From an uncultured Muribaculaceae bacterium (GTDB lineage Bacteria > Bacteroidota > Bacteroidia > Bacteroidales > Muribaculaceae): a stretch of 64,000 bases of DNA. Numbering within the stretch: the first letter of the stretch is position 1; each line of letters starts with the position of its first letter. The notes below the pieces were generated by a model. That model was not told where the DNA came from and made no database searches. It was given only the letters and a program-made list of their open reading frames with translations. Shown here in pieces: positions 52,515 to 60,797 of this stretch. Both the position numbers and the translations under genes were made by a program. The stretch spans positions 37,372-101,371 of the forward strand of contig CAJTPZ010000009.1 of assembly GCA_910578395.1 (NCBI GenBank). The letters are read 5' to 3'.

Positions 52515-53204
52515 TTATGAAATGCGTTTATAAAGTGTATGGAAATTGATTTTCTGCCCGAAACACACAATCACGTCATTCTCTTTTACCTCTGTGCCTT
52601 GGGTTGAAATATCCAAAGGCACAGGGTCATCGACACTTATGCCCAGAATGTTGGTCTTTTGTTTGGGTCTGCTTGCAGCAATGAGTTTGAGACCGCAGAC
52701 GCCATCTTCTATCAGTTCTGAATATGGTGTCCCGATCAGATATTGTGGAACTGTAAAACGCATCACATAGCTTTCCGAGTCGACCTTCATTGATTTTATG
52801 CTGGTGCCGAGGCCGAGTTCGCTTACAAGGTCGGTTGCGGCACGCTGCTCAGGTTTCAATATACGTTGTACGTGCAGGCCTTCGAGTATCGATTGATGCA
52901 GTGAATCGATTGCACGTGCATATATGCACTTGACCTCATGTTTTTTCAGCAGAGCCACCGTTTTTATGCTTGCTCCGAAATTTTCTCCGATAGCGACAAT
53001 AGCGATGTCTATGTTTTTTAAAGGGAGTACACCAAGTGCTGTTTCGTCCGTAGAATCAACGATATATACGGTGGAAACATATTCTTTTATAGCCTCCACA
53101 TTCGATGGCCTGATATCGGCGCCGATTACCTCTGCGCCCATTTCTGTAAGGTCTATGGCAAGATTCGAGCCATATATTCCAAGTCCGATTATCAGATATT
53201 TCAT
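52515..53204 (-). CDS. trkA: Trk/Ktr potassium-uptake regulatory subunit (RCK protein)
   Basis: Cytoplasmic NAD- or ATP-binding subunit that gates the adjacent TrkH-type channel. The 229-residue product has the Rossmann motif GLGIYG (7-12) with Asp30 at the end of strand two, the RCK_N landmark STDETALGVLPLKNIDIAIVAIG-like region and a C-terminal RCK_C domain from about residue 140. It is a single-RCK form like KtrA. It overlaps the trkH stop by one base. Confidence 0.94.
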   Translation of the reverse strand: MKYLIIGLGIYGSNLAIDLTEMGAEVIGADIRPSNVEAIKEYVSTVYIVDSTDETALGVLPLKNIDIAIVAIGENFGASIKTVALLKKHEVKCIYARAIDSLHQSILEGLHVQRILKPEQRAATDLVSELGLGTSIKSMKVDSESYVMRFTVPQYLIGTPYSELIEDGVCGLKLIAASRPKQKTNILGISVDDPVPLDISTQGTEVKENDVIVCFGQKINFHTLYKRIS

Positions 53205-55087
53205 CAGCTGATTATTATGTTGTCGTATGGATAGATTTGTGAGTCGTTTTTCATGTCATTGCCTATTACAGATAATAGGGAAATTATACCGACACGGCCG
53301 AGAAACATGGCTGTGCATATCACGATTTTTGATGCAGTGCCAAGTTCGGCAGTGATGCCGAGCGATGATCCTACGGTAAATAGAGCCGATAAAGTTTCAA
53401 ATACTACTGATTTGACAGGCAGCTCAGGCTCAAGCCAAAGCATTACAATCACATATACAGAAAGCGATAGCACCGATATTCCGATTACTGCATTGGCTCT
53501 GCGTACAGAGCCGGAGGCTATTGTACGGTTATAGGCTGTTTCATGTTTTTTCCCGAGAACGACCGATCTCATATTCAATAACATTACCGCAAATGTGTTT
53601 ACTTTGATGCCGCCGGCTGTTGACTGTGATGCACCTCCGATCCACATCAGCATCATCATTAGTGTCAGTGTCACAGGCATGAACTGTGCCGGATTCACTG
53701 AACTGAATCCAGAACTGCGTGGCACACTTGAATTGAAAAACGCTTGAGCGATTTTCTCCCATATTGTCATGCCTTGAAGGGTGTTGTCCCACTCAAGTAT
53801 CAGAAACAATGCGATAGTCATAGCAACGAGTATCCCGGAAGTTGCAAGCACTATTTTTGTATTTATATCATAGATGTGGACTGGGCGGTGTACTGCTTTT
53901 CTTCCTGTAAGATGTCCTACAAGTCGGTTGACATAGGATTTCAATATATCCTTGAAGTTTACAAGTGTGGGAAATCCTATTCCTCCGGCAAATACGAGAA
54001 TAGCTGTCACGATGTATATGCTTTGGTTCGAAGTCATGAGCGACGGTGCGCCAAGACCTCCTTCGATCCATGAAAATCCTGCATTGCAAAAGGCAGATAG
54101 AGATAGGAAACCTGAGAATATAAGCCGGTCAGTTATGTCGGTCATAGGAAAATTCTCAGGTAGTGACATGTAGATTCCGATTGCTCCGATTATCTCGATA
54201 GTGACAGTAAAGGTGAAAATGTACAAGAGTGTCGGCAATAAGGCATTGGCACTCTTGCTATAAATCATATCCTTGACCATCAGTTGCGAATATATGGATG
54301 TATTGCCGCTGAAAAAAAGTGCGAAAAAACTTGTGAATGTCATTACTCCAAGAGCTCCGATCTGAAGAAGAACAGAAAGGATGAGTATGCCGAAAGGAGT
54401 GAACATCTGGGCTACGTCGACAGTCGTAAGTCCTGTGATACAAACTGCGCTGGTCGATACAAACAATGCATCTATGTAATTCATCCCCTCAGTCACGGTG
54501 CATCGTGGTAGCATCAGCAGGAGTGAGCCCATTATGATGAAAAAGAGAAAACTTGCCGACAGAAGCAATGATGGATTGGTGCGACGTCCCACGACTTTGA
54601 TGAGTCCATAGGATATTTCAAGAAGAGAATACACTGTCAGTACTCCGATAAGAAAATACTGACTGTAAAGGATTTTGTCAAGCAATGGAATCCATGGTGA
54701 TAGCGGTCGGGGATATATGAGTGGAAGCATGGTGATGAGCACCAGCATATCCATTGTCCATTTTATGGGTTGGTTGCTTTTCTTTGTATCTGTGAAAAGG
54801 AGCAATAGGTTGTAGATAATATTGGTTGCAAATATCAGTTGGCAGCCATGGATTATACGTAAAAGAGCCAGTTCTCCCGACGGGGCATGATGAAAACCCT
54901 GATATATTACAATCGATATGATGCATGCGGCGGCAGCAATGAAATTAATGATCTCACCTACATATCCAACACGTCGTAGCGGCTCCAGAAAACGGGTTCT
55001 GAAGTGACGGAAACGGAGGCTGACAGACCTCCGTAGTGCACTTATTTTTTGTACGATATCACTCACCTCGGTTGTGCTGAAACGCAA
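53204..55087 (-). CDS. trkH: TrkH/KtrB-type potassium translocating subunit with an N-terminal extension
   Basis: K+ uptake channel of the inner membrane. The 627-residue product has the four pore loops of the superfamily: AVCITGLTTVD, SAFCNAGFSWIEG, SVPRSSGFSSVNP and VGSSLGITAELGT, plus GGASQSTAGGIKVNTFAVM. The channel core begins near residue 185; before it there are about 180 residues with four or five further hydrophobic segments (IINFIAAAACIISIVIYQGF, MDMLVLITMLPLIYP), longer than in KtrB (about 450 residues). Such extended forms are seen in Bacteroidetes. Partner trkA follows directly. Confidence 0.93.
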   Translation of the reverse strand: MRFSTTEVSDIVQKISALRRSVSLRFRHFRTRFLEPLRRVGYVGEIINFIAAAACIISIVIYQGFHHAPSGELALLRIIHGCQLIFATNIIYNLLLLFTDTKKSNQPIKWTMDMLVLITMLPLIYPRPLSPWIPLLDKILYSQYFLIGVLTVYSLLEISYGLIKVVGRRTNPSLLLSASFLFFIIMGSLLLMLPRCTVTEGMNYIDALFVSTSAVCITGLTTVDVAQMFTPFGILILSVLLQIGALGVMTFTSFFALFFSGNTSIYSQLMVKDMIYSKSANALLPTLLYIFTFTVTIEIIGAIGIYMSLPENFPMTDITDRLIFSGFLSLSAFCNAGFSWIEGGLGAPSLMTSNQSIYIVTAILVFAGGIGFPTLVNFKDILKSYVNRLVGHLTGRKAVHRPVHIYDINTKIVLATSGILVAMTIALFLILEWDNTLQGMTIWEKIAQAFFNSSVPRSSGFSSVNPAQFMPVTLTLMMMLMWIGGASQSTAGGIKVNTFAVMLLNMRSVVLGKKHETAYNRTIASGSVRRANAVIGISVLSLSVYVIVMLWLEPELPVKSVVFETLSALFTVGSSLGITAELGTASKIVICTAMFLGRVGIISLLSVIGNDMKNDSQIYPYDNIIIS

Positions 55088-55124
55088 CAGAAATATAGGA
55101 AATCCGATATTTCGTTTCTTTTAT

Positions 55125-55161
55125 ATAACGGCTTTATGCCCTGATATGTTGAGGCCGTTAT
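55125..55161 (-). terminator. Possible terminator after bioD
   Basis: ATAACGGC (55125-55132) with GCCGTTAT (55154-55161), eight perfect pairs, 21-base loop. No clear U-tract in the minus-strand direction. Confidence 0.4.
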
Positions 55162-55166
55162 CTTGT

Positions 55167-55805
55167 CTATAGGCTTGGAATTTCAAGCCATCTGCAGCCG
55201 GGGTGGTGTTTTGCGATATATCTTTGAAGGAAACCTTTTGTATCAGGCACAATAACTTCATTCCGGTCGAAATGAGTGTTGTAAAGCAAATGACTTACAG
55301 CTATGTCGCGTTGTTTCAATGCTTCGAGTGAAAGCACTGTATGGCTTATTGATCCAAGAATACCGTTGGTGACAAGTGCTACCGGCAAATTACGTGTCAT
55401 TGGATAATCGATTGTCAGGAAATCGTCGGTAACAGGCACCATTAGTCCGCCTGCACCCTCCACAAGCACTACATCATATCGTTCTGACAGAGTATTGATA
55501 GAATTGTCGATTGCCTGTAGGTCAATCTCCCGGTTGTCAATGCGGGCTGCGAGTTGTGGCGATGCCGGATAAGTGAATACTTGTGGATAAGTCAGTCCTT
55601 CTGCATCCTCAGGAAGATTAACTCCCATAATTCTGCGGTGTACGTCGATATCGATGGATTTGCCGTCTGTTTGACCTGTCTGTATGAATTTTATTGTGGC
55701 TACAAGATTACCTTCGTCCATCAGCGTTTTTGCATACCATCCTGTAGCATAGCTTTTTCCTGCGTCGGTATCGATCCCCGATATAAATATGATATTGTTT
55801 TTCAT
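55167..55805 (-). CDS. bioD: Dethiobiotin synthetase
   Basis: ATP-dependent carboxylation and ring closure of diaminopelargonate to dethiobiotin. The 212-residue product has the P-loop GIDTDAGKS (10-18), the substrate-binding ATIKFIQTGQ and VEGAGGLMVPV. Length is normal. Starting at MKNNIIFISGIDTDAG it overlaps the bioGC gene by four bases; an upstream ATG would add 15 residues not seen in the family. It is the last gene of the biotin operon. Confidence 0.95.
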   Translation of the reverse strand: MKNNIIFISGIDTDAGKSYATGWYAKTLMDEGNLVATIKFIQTGQTDGKSIDIDVHRRIMGVNLPEDAEGLTYPQVFTYPASPQLAARIDNREIDLQAIDNSINTLSERYDVVLVEGAGGLMVPVTDDFLTIDYPMTRNLPVALVTNGILGSISHTVLSLEALKQRDIAVSHLLYNTHFDRNEVIVPDTKGFLQRYIAKHHPGCRWLEIPSL

Positions 55806-57205
55806 TGTTTTTTCAGTATGATATACAGTGGATTGAATGTGAGTGTGCATTCACCTCTGCTCATCAGATTTCTCATGAGAGCGAAATTGTCTTTGCGTGG
55901 TGATTTTGTCAATGCATTTACACCTGTTTTTTTGAGGTGATCGGCAAGTCCGCGGCCACTTGTAAATTTTAGCGCCGATTTCTCTTCTTTGATTTTTTCT
56001 GTTTCAAAGCCTGCGGTTTTGGCAAAATGTTGCCATTCATTGTCCGAAAGATAAGGTAGTGACGTTCCGCCGTTGATCTCTGTTATCTCGTTGAGAGTTC
56101 CGGGTGCGAATGTCGATAATGCAATTTTTCCTCCTTTTTTCAGCAGTTTTGATGCATTTATGAGAAATCGCATGGGGGAGTGGAACCACTGTACTGAGTT
56201 TGCGCTGAAAATCGCATCAAAGTACTCGTTTGGAAGTTGTTTTACAATTATTTCAGCATCGCCATGTAGAAATGTTCCGTTGCATCCGCTGGGTGATGTT
56301 TCTGCAAGATCTATCCAGGTGAGCCTGGCCTCAGGGTATCGGGTTGCTATTTCCCTTGACAAGGTTCCACTGCCTGGCCCTATTTCGAGCACTTGAGCAG
56401 GTGCTGTAGCGCTGCTCCATAAAGCCATAAGCTGTCTGGCTGCGTGGATCTGTACTTCGGCATGTTTTTCGTAAGTCTTGTTGCTTGAGTTGAATTGCTG
56501 ACCGATAAGCGATTTGTCTCTGACAACAGTGTCTATGATATGTTGGAAATCGGGAAGATGGCTACCTTCTGCCGATATGATTGGAGTTCCGATACAGTTC
56601 CAGGCATTTTTCATGTTGTCCGGTGGAAAAATAAGATCTCCTGTTGAAATAAAAGCTCTGTCCCAAAGTCTTTTATCTTCAGCGGTTTTCCATGTTTCAA
56701 CTCTGTGTTTTTCCGGTGAGAATGTTTCAAGCTGGTTTTTCAGCGATGTTATGTCGTCATGACATAAAGTCAGATCATCCTTAAAATTTTTGTAGCGGTT
56801 ACCTCCTCCGCATATTCTTCTTTGGAAACCTTTAAGCGATACGTCTGATAGACCTGATAATGTAGCCGAAAAAATGTTTTCCGGTATTCCGAAATTATCG
56901 TCCACCGGGCTGATTGTACCATTTACGGCAATTGCACAGTTGAGATTCAATCTTGAAGGAAGCGACTGATGCAGGACATTAAAACTTGCAACTCCAAAGC
57001 TCCATGCAATTACGACAGTTTCATCATAATCACGTAAGTCGGCAAAAATATCGTTCGATAGGACTGTATAATCCCACACGACGGCCACATCGTAGCCTGC
57101 CGGATAGTCGTATCGTGCAAATAAATGCCAGTCGACTGACCATCCGGAAAATATGAGTAGCAGACGCGTTGTTTCTGAACTTTGTTTTTGCCAGTGAAGT
57201 TTCAT
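55802..57205 (-). CDS. bioGC: BioG-BioC fusion: pimeloyl-ACP methyl ester esterase and malonyl-ACP O-methyltransferase
   Basis: A bifunctional protein that both starts and ends the disguised-methyl route to pimeloyl-ACP. Residues about 1-225 match BioG (DUF452 hydrolase): RLLLIFSGWSVDWHLF, the nucleophile Ser69 in IAWSFGVAS and a His at about 216. Residues about 240-467 match BioC: YEKHAEVQIHAARQLM, the SAM-binding VLEIGPGSG (272-280), NSVQWFHSPMRFLI and STFAPGTLNEI. The frame is continuous with a normal linker, so this is a true fusion. It removes a methyl ester added by its own other half, so regulation of the two activities is an open point. It overlaps bioD. Confidence 0.93.
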   Translation of the reverse strand: MKLHWQKQSSETTRLLLIFSGWSVDWHLFARYDYPAGYDVAVVWDYTVLSNDIFADLRDYDETVVIAWSFGVASFNVLHQSLPSRLNLNCAIAVNGTISPVDDNFGIPENIFSATLSGLSDVSLKGFQRRICGGGNRYKNFKDDLTLCHDDITSLKNQLETFSPEKHRVETWKTAEDKRLWDRAFISTGDLIFPPDNMKNAWNCIGTPIISAEGSHLPDFQHIIDTVVRDKSLIGQQFNSSNKTYEKHAEVQIHAARQLMALWSSATAPAQVLEIGPGSGTLSREIATRYPEARLTWIDLAETSPSGCNGTFLHGDAEIIVKQLPNEYFDAIFSANSVQWFHSPMRFLINASKLLKKGGKIALSTFAPGTLNEITEINGGTSLPYLSDNEWQHFAKTAGFETEKIKEEKSALKFTSGRGLADHLKKTGVNALTKSPRKDNFALMRNLMSRGECTLTFNPLYIILKKQ

Positions 57206-57211
57206 TTTTTT

Positions 57212-58366
57212 TCAGAATCTGTCTTTAAATACGTCTTCAAGAGCATCACGCAGCTTGTCTATATCGTTGTATGTCATTGTTGCCGAGAGGCTGAAGCGCA
57301 GTCTTTCGGTTCCGGCCGGTACTGTCGGAGTCCTTATCGCAAGTACTTTTATATCATTGTCGAGTAGAGCTTTTGATAACTCCACTGACCGTTTTGCATC
57401 GCCTACGATAAGAGGTTGAATATGGCTCACCTCTATGCTCGTAGAACAGAAAGGAGAAAGCGTTTCTGAAAGTTTATGCGAAAGTTGTCGAAGGTGTTTT
57501 CTCTTGTATTCGAGATCAGGAAGCATCTCGATGATCTTTTTCGTCCATGCCGCTTGCAGAGGCGGAAGAGCGGTCGAGAATATGAGACTTCGGCTTTTGT
57601 TCACAAGAACTTCTTTAAGCTTTGTGTGAACTACTGCAAATGCCCCCATCGAAGCTGCAGCTTTTCCAAATGTGCCTATAACGATGTCCCAGTCTGCTTT
57701 TGATTTGCTCCCTTGTGCGAGTCCCAGTCCGTTCGGTCCCACTACACCGAATGCATGTGCCTCATCCAGATAAAGCACCAGATTGTCGTATTTTTGTTTA
57801 AGTCCGGCAATTGCATTAAGGGGTGCTCTGTCTCCGTCCATGCTGTAGACGCTTTCGGCAACAATTATCAGAGTCTGGTACTTGTCGTGATGGTTCTTGA
57901 CAATTCTTTCAAGCGCATCAATATCATTGTGAGGAAAACGTCGGAAGTCGCATCGGGTAAGCACAATCCCGTCAATCAGGCTTGCATGGATCAGTTTATC
58001 GGCAATGATCAGTGTCGAGCGGTCGGCGATGGCGGGAAGAATGCCAGTATTGGCATGGTAGCCACTGTTGAATAGAAGCACCTCTCCTATTCCGCCATAA
58101 GCTTGTTTTAATGCGTTTTCAAGTTCAAGATGATGTCTTTGTGTTGCAGCTAACAACCGTGAGGCCGATGATGACATTAACATACTATGGTCATCGGCAG
58201 CTTCCTTTAAGAATTGGAATCTTAGATCCTTGTCATCGGCGAGTCCGAGGTAATCATTTGTCGAGAAGTCCAGATAGCCGTAATCGTTTCCGGTTGTGTC
58301 GTCGGGTATATGACGCGTATTGCCCTTAGTAGCGATCTCAGCTAAAATCTCATCAAAATTCTTCAT
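57212..58366 (-). CDS. bioF: 8-amino-7-oxononanoate synthase
   Basis: PLP enzyme condensing pimeloyl-ACP (or CoA) with alanine. The 384-residue product has FSTNDYLGLADD, the glycine-rich PLP region, DEAHAFGVVG and the PLP lysine Lys235 in GTFGKAAASMGAF. Length matches the family. The start overlaps the bioA stop by four bases (ATGA) and six bases separate it from bioGC. Confidence 0.96.
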   Translation of the reverse strand: MKNFDEILAEIATKGNTRHIPDDTTGNDYGYLDFSTNDYLGLADDKDLRFQFLKEAADDHSMLMSSSASRLLAATQRHHLELENALKQAYGGIGEVLLFNSGYHANTGILPAIADRSTLIIADKLIHASLIDGIVLTRCDFRRFPHNDIDALERIVKNHHDKYQTLIIVAESVYSMDGDRAPLNAIAGLKQKYDNLVLYLDEAHAFGVVGPNGLGLAQGSKSKADWDIVIGTFGKAAASMGAFAVVHTKLKEVLVNKSRSLIFSTALPPLQAAWTKKIIEMLPDLEYKRKHLRQLSHKLSETLSPFCSTSIEVSHIQPLIVGDAKRSVELSKALLDNDIKVLAIRTPTVPAGTERLRFSLSATMTYNDIDKLRDALEDVFKDRF

Positions 58367-59673
58367 AACTCGCGTAAAATCGTTATCATGCCTTTACATA
58401 ATGTACGTAGATCGTCATCTGAAATTATGTAAGGAGGCATTATATAGACATTACGGCCAAAAGGTCGCACCCATATTCCAAGTTCGACACATTTGCGTTG
58501 GAATTTGCCGACATCCACCGGTTCAGCGGTTTCGATTACACCGATTGAACCGATTGTGCGTATATCGGCTACGATTTCAAGATTTTCGGCTTTACGCAGT
58601 TCATCACTCATTATATCGTTTAGATGCGCTACGCGGCTCTCCATATTTTGGTTGGCAAGAAGTTCTATGGATCGGCATGCAATGGCGCAAGCAAGAGGGT
58701 TTCCCATAAATGTAGGTCCATGCATCATTACTCCTGCTTCACCGCATGAGATTGTATCGGCGACACTTTTGGTCGTCAGTACTGCGCTCATTGTCATGTA
58801 TCCGGCAGTCAGTCCCTTGCCGATACACATTATGTCAGGTTCTACACCGGCATGTTCCCATGCGAAGCATTTGCCGGTGCGCCAGAAGCCTGTTGCGATT
58901 TCATCGAAAATCAAGTATATACCGTGTTTGTCACATGCCTTTCGCAGTTCCCTCAGATACTCTGGATGGTAAAACCACATGCCGCCTGCCCCCTGTACGA
59001 TAGGCTCTATTATTACGCCTGCAAGCTCTTTGTGTTTGTCTTCAAGCAGTTGGCGCATTGGCTCGAAATCAGCTGGATCCCATTTGCCGTCGAAACGAGA
59101 TCTTGGCTGTGCTGCAAAATATCTTTTTGGAAGCGCGCTGCCGAATGCTCCATGCATACCGGTCACGGGGTCGCATACACTCATCGCATTCCAGGTGTCG
59201 CCATGGTATCCCGATCTTATGGTCGCAAAATTTGTTTTTCGGTGGTCTCCTGAGGCTGATATTGCTGCCTGTACTGCCATTTTCATTGCAACCTCCACCG
59301 CAACCGATCCGGAGTCGGCATAGAAAATATTATTCATTGATGGTGGTGCGATTTCAAGAAGCATTTTCCCAAGCTTGACAGCAGGATCATGTGTGAAACC
59401 TCCGAACATCACATGCGCGACTTTCTTGATCTGCTCTTCTATTGCGTCGTTAATTGCAGGATTATTGTAGCCATGAATAGTGCACCACCACGACGACATT
59501 CCGTCGATGAGCACTGTGCCGTCTTCAAGTGTGATGTGTGCGCCTTCAGCGCTACGCACCTTGTAGGTAGGCAACGGATTTATTGTTGAAGTGTAGGGAT
59601 GCCACAAATGTTCCCTGTCCCAGTTGTCTGTCAGCAAATTGAAATCCGGCATATTATCATTAGTTGATCCCAT
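58363..59673 (-). CDS. bioA: Adenosylmethionine-8-amino-7-oxononanoate aminotransferase
   Basis: PLP transaminase using S-adenosylmethionine as amino donor. The 436-residue product has HLWHPYTST, SSWWCTIHGYNNP, the Tyr-Gly segment SGYHGDTWNAMS, FDEIATGFWRTGK and the PLP lysine Lys286 in IGKGLTAGYMTMS. It is the first gene of the biotin operon bioA-bioF-bioGC-bioD; bioB is missing, so it must be elsewhere. A TAnnTTTG box lies just upstream. Confidence 0.96.
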   Translation of the reverse strand: MGSTNDNMPDFNLLTDNWDREHLWHPYTSTINPLPTYKVRSAEGAHITLEDGTVLIDGMSSWWCTIHGYNNPAINDAIEEQIKKVAHVMFGGFTHDPAVKLGKMLLEIAPPSMNNIFYADSGSVAVEVAMKMAVQAAISASGDHRKTNFATIRSGYHGDTWNAMSVCDPVTGMHGAFGSALPKRYFAAQPRSRFDGKWDPADFEPMRQLLEDKHKELAGVIIEPIVQGAGGMWFYHPEYLRELRKACDKHGIYLIFDEIATGFWRTGKCFAWEHAGVEPDIMCIGKGLTAGYMTMSAVLTTKSVADTISCGEAGVMMHGPTFMGNPLACAIACRSIELLANQNMESRVAHLNDIMSDELRKAENLEIVADIRTIGSIGVIETAEPVDVGKFQRKCVELGIWVRPFGRNVYIMPPYIISDDDLRTLCKGMITILREL

Positions 59674-59690
59674 TGCAATCTATTTTCCAA

Positions 59691-59698
59691 CAAAATTA
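59691..59698 (-). promoter_or_regulatory. -7 box for the biotin operon
   Basis: Reads TAATTTTG on the minus strand, 17 bases upstream of the bioA start codon. No BirA-type operator was recognised. Confidence 0.5.
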
Positions 59699-59727
59699 GT
59701 TTTTTTTTCAAAAAAATCATCCTCAGA

Positions 59728-59759
59728 TTTGGCAGAATCACAAAAACACTCTAAATTTG
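59728..59759 (+). promoter_or_regulatory. Promoter of tRNA-Leu
   Basis: TTTG at 59728-59731 and TAAATTTG at 59752-59759, separated by 20 bases, close to the Bacteroidetes -33/-7 consensus. The tRNA begins 11 bases later. Confidence 0.8.
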
Positions 59760-59770
59760 CAGTCGCATTG

Positions 59771-59851
59771 GCCCAGGTGGCGGAATGGTAGACGCGCTCG
59801 TTTCAGGTGCGAGTGCTGCGAGGCGTGCAGGTTCGAGTCCTGTTCTGGGCA
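59771..59851 (+). tRNA. tRNA-Leu(CAG)
   Basis: Acceptor GCCCAGG with TCTGGGC, anticodon loop TTCAGGT giving anticodon CAG, long variable arm of the class II type (GTGCTGCGAGGCGT) and T arm with TTCGAGT. The discriminator is A and CCA is not encoded. Gene content changes immediately downstream, which marks this tRNA as the probable insertion site of the element that follows. Confidence 0.96.
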
Positions 59852-59855
59852 CCCC

Positions 59856-59889
59856 AACCCCTTGATAATTGACAGATTTTCAAGGGGTT
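59856..59889 (+). terminator. Terminator of tRNA-Leu
   Basis: AACCCCTTGA (59856-59865) pairs perfectly with TCAAGGGGTT (59880-59889), followed by TCTTATTTT. Confidence 0.8.
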
Positions 59890-59902
59890 TCTTATTTTCA
59901 AG

Positions 59903-59937
59903 GTGTACTAAAAGTGTACTCGATGTGAAAGTGTACT
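59903..59937. repeat. Three GTGTACT repeats just downstream of tRNA-Leu
   Basis: GTGTACT occurs at 59903-59909, 59914-59920 and 59931-59937 (start-to-start 11 and 17 bases). Such clusters next to a tRNA are reminiscent of recombinase-binding sites at the end of an integrated element; this is inference. Confidence 0.5.
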
Positions 59938-60108
59938 GCAAAAGTCGGCCACAAAAAGAAAGGATCGACGATTATTTTCGCATGATATTAGAGCAGCCGG
60001 AATCACTTTCCGAAACTTGATATGGCAAGATTATGGGCTGCCTGCCGAACTATGTACAATTTGATGACTCGGTAATCAGGTTGCGTGATGCCAAATATGA
60101 TTTGAACA

Positions 60109-60135
60109 GAATGCGGCAACCGCATAGCCGCATTC
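60109..60135. repeat. Stem-loop with perfect 9-bp arms
   Basis: GAATGCGGC (60109-60117) and GCCGCATTC (60127-60135), nine-base loop. No U-tract, so not a standard terminator. Confidence 0.6.
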
Positions 60136-60540
60136 CGTACAACAAATATTGATGTCGTTATTCTATTATTCCCACATAGTCGGAACTCGTTTCTAAAATC
60201 CGGTGTTGTCTACCAGTTTCGGTCTGCCTATGAGAATTCCCAATTACAGTCTGACTTTTCAGATAACGGAACTAAGTTCATCTTTTCAGAATTTCACATC
60301 GAATTGCCGCATAGCATATAGCTTTTATAATCGGATAGAGATTTCTGTCGTTTGAGATTCTGTCGTGGCCGCTCATTACCAGATTGGTTTGCCGAATGTC
60401 ATAGCCGGATAAGAGAACCTTGCCATTGGATAACCTGCTTTAGAGTAAACTCAGCTCACATAGCCGCCTCATTGCCATATAAAAATCATGCTCGCAGTCG
60501 GCTTGGATTCGGTAACGGAAGTTGTTGTAAATACCCGCAG

Positions 60541-60557
60541 GGGGAAGTAGGCTCCCC
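60541..60557. repeat. Stem-loop copy 1 with TAGGC in the loop
   Basis: GGGGA (60541-60545) with TCCCC (60553-60557), loop AGTAGGC. It resembles the copy at 60727-60744. Confidence 0.55.
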
Positions 60558-60726
60558 ATATTGGTTATTATACGGCAAGCCTACGTCAGAGCTGTATCAT
60601 TTGTGCGAATCATCTTTTAAGTGCCATTTGGACGAATCCACGGCTTCTCAGGGACGAAAAACTGCATTCGAGAGCTTGCTCAGACCTCGCCGATTCGGCA
60701 GCTCTTCGCGCCGTTTACGGCAGAAG

Positions 60727-60744
60727 GGGGTATTAGGCTACCCC
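60727..60744. repeat. Stem-loop copy 2 with TAGGC in the loop
   Basis: GGGGTA (60727-60732) with TACCCC (60739-60744), loop TTAGGC. Followed closely by another TAGGC in GCAATAGGCTC (about 60760-60770). Confidence 0.55.
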
Positions 60745-60797
60745 GATACCGGGTAATGCGGCAATAGGCTCTTTTCGCGCAAGCGCGTTGGGTTATG

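Larger units (their letters stand above)
59938..60797. other. Gene-less stretch of the island between the GTGTACT repeats and the primase-like gene
   Basis: About 860 bases without a convincing gene on either strand. A plus-strand frame at 60352-60756 (134 codons) is rich in Arg, Ser and Cys and has no family features; I do not call it. The stretch instead holds several stem-loops: 60109-60135, 60541-60557 and 60727-60744, plus CGCGC-AA-GCGCG near 60775-60786. This is the place where related Bacteroidetes elements tend to carry a transfer origin or mobilization genes, which are not seen here. Confidence 0.5.

Noticed and set aside
59738..60020. Open frames on both strands across tRNA-Leu
   Set aside because: Both read through the tRNA and its terminator. 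The plus-strand one ends in SVLDVKVYC and RIDDYF but has no integrase features, so I do not call an integrase remnant.
60352..60756. Plus-strand frame of 134 codons in the gene-less part of the island
   Set aside because: Rich in Arg, Ser and Cys, no domain, and it spans two stem-loops. More likely structured non-coding DNA; conservation would be needed to call a gene.
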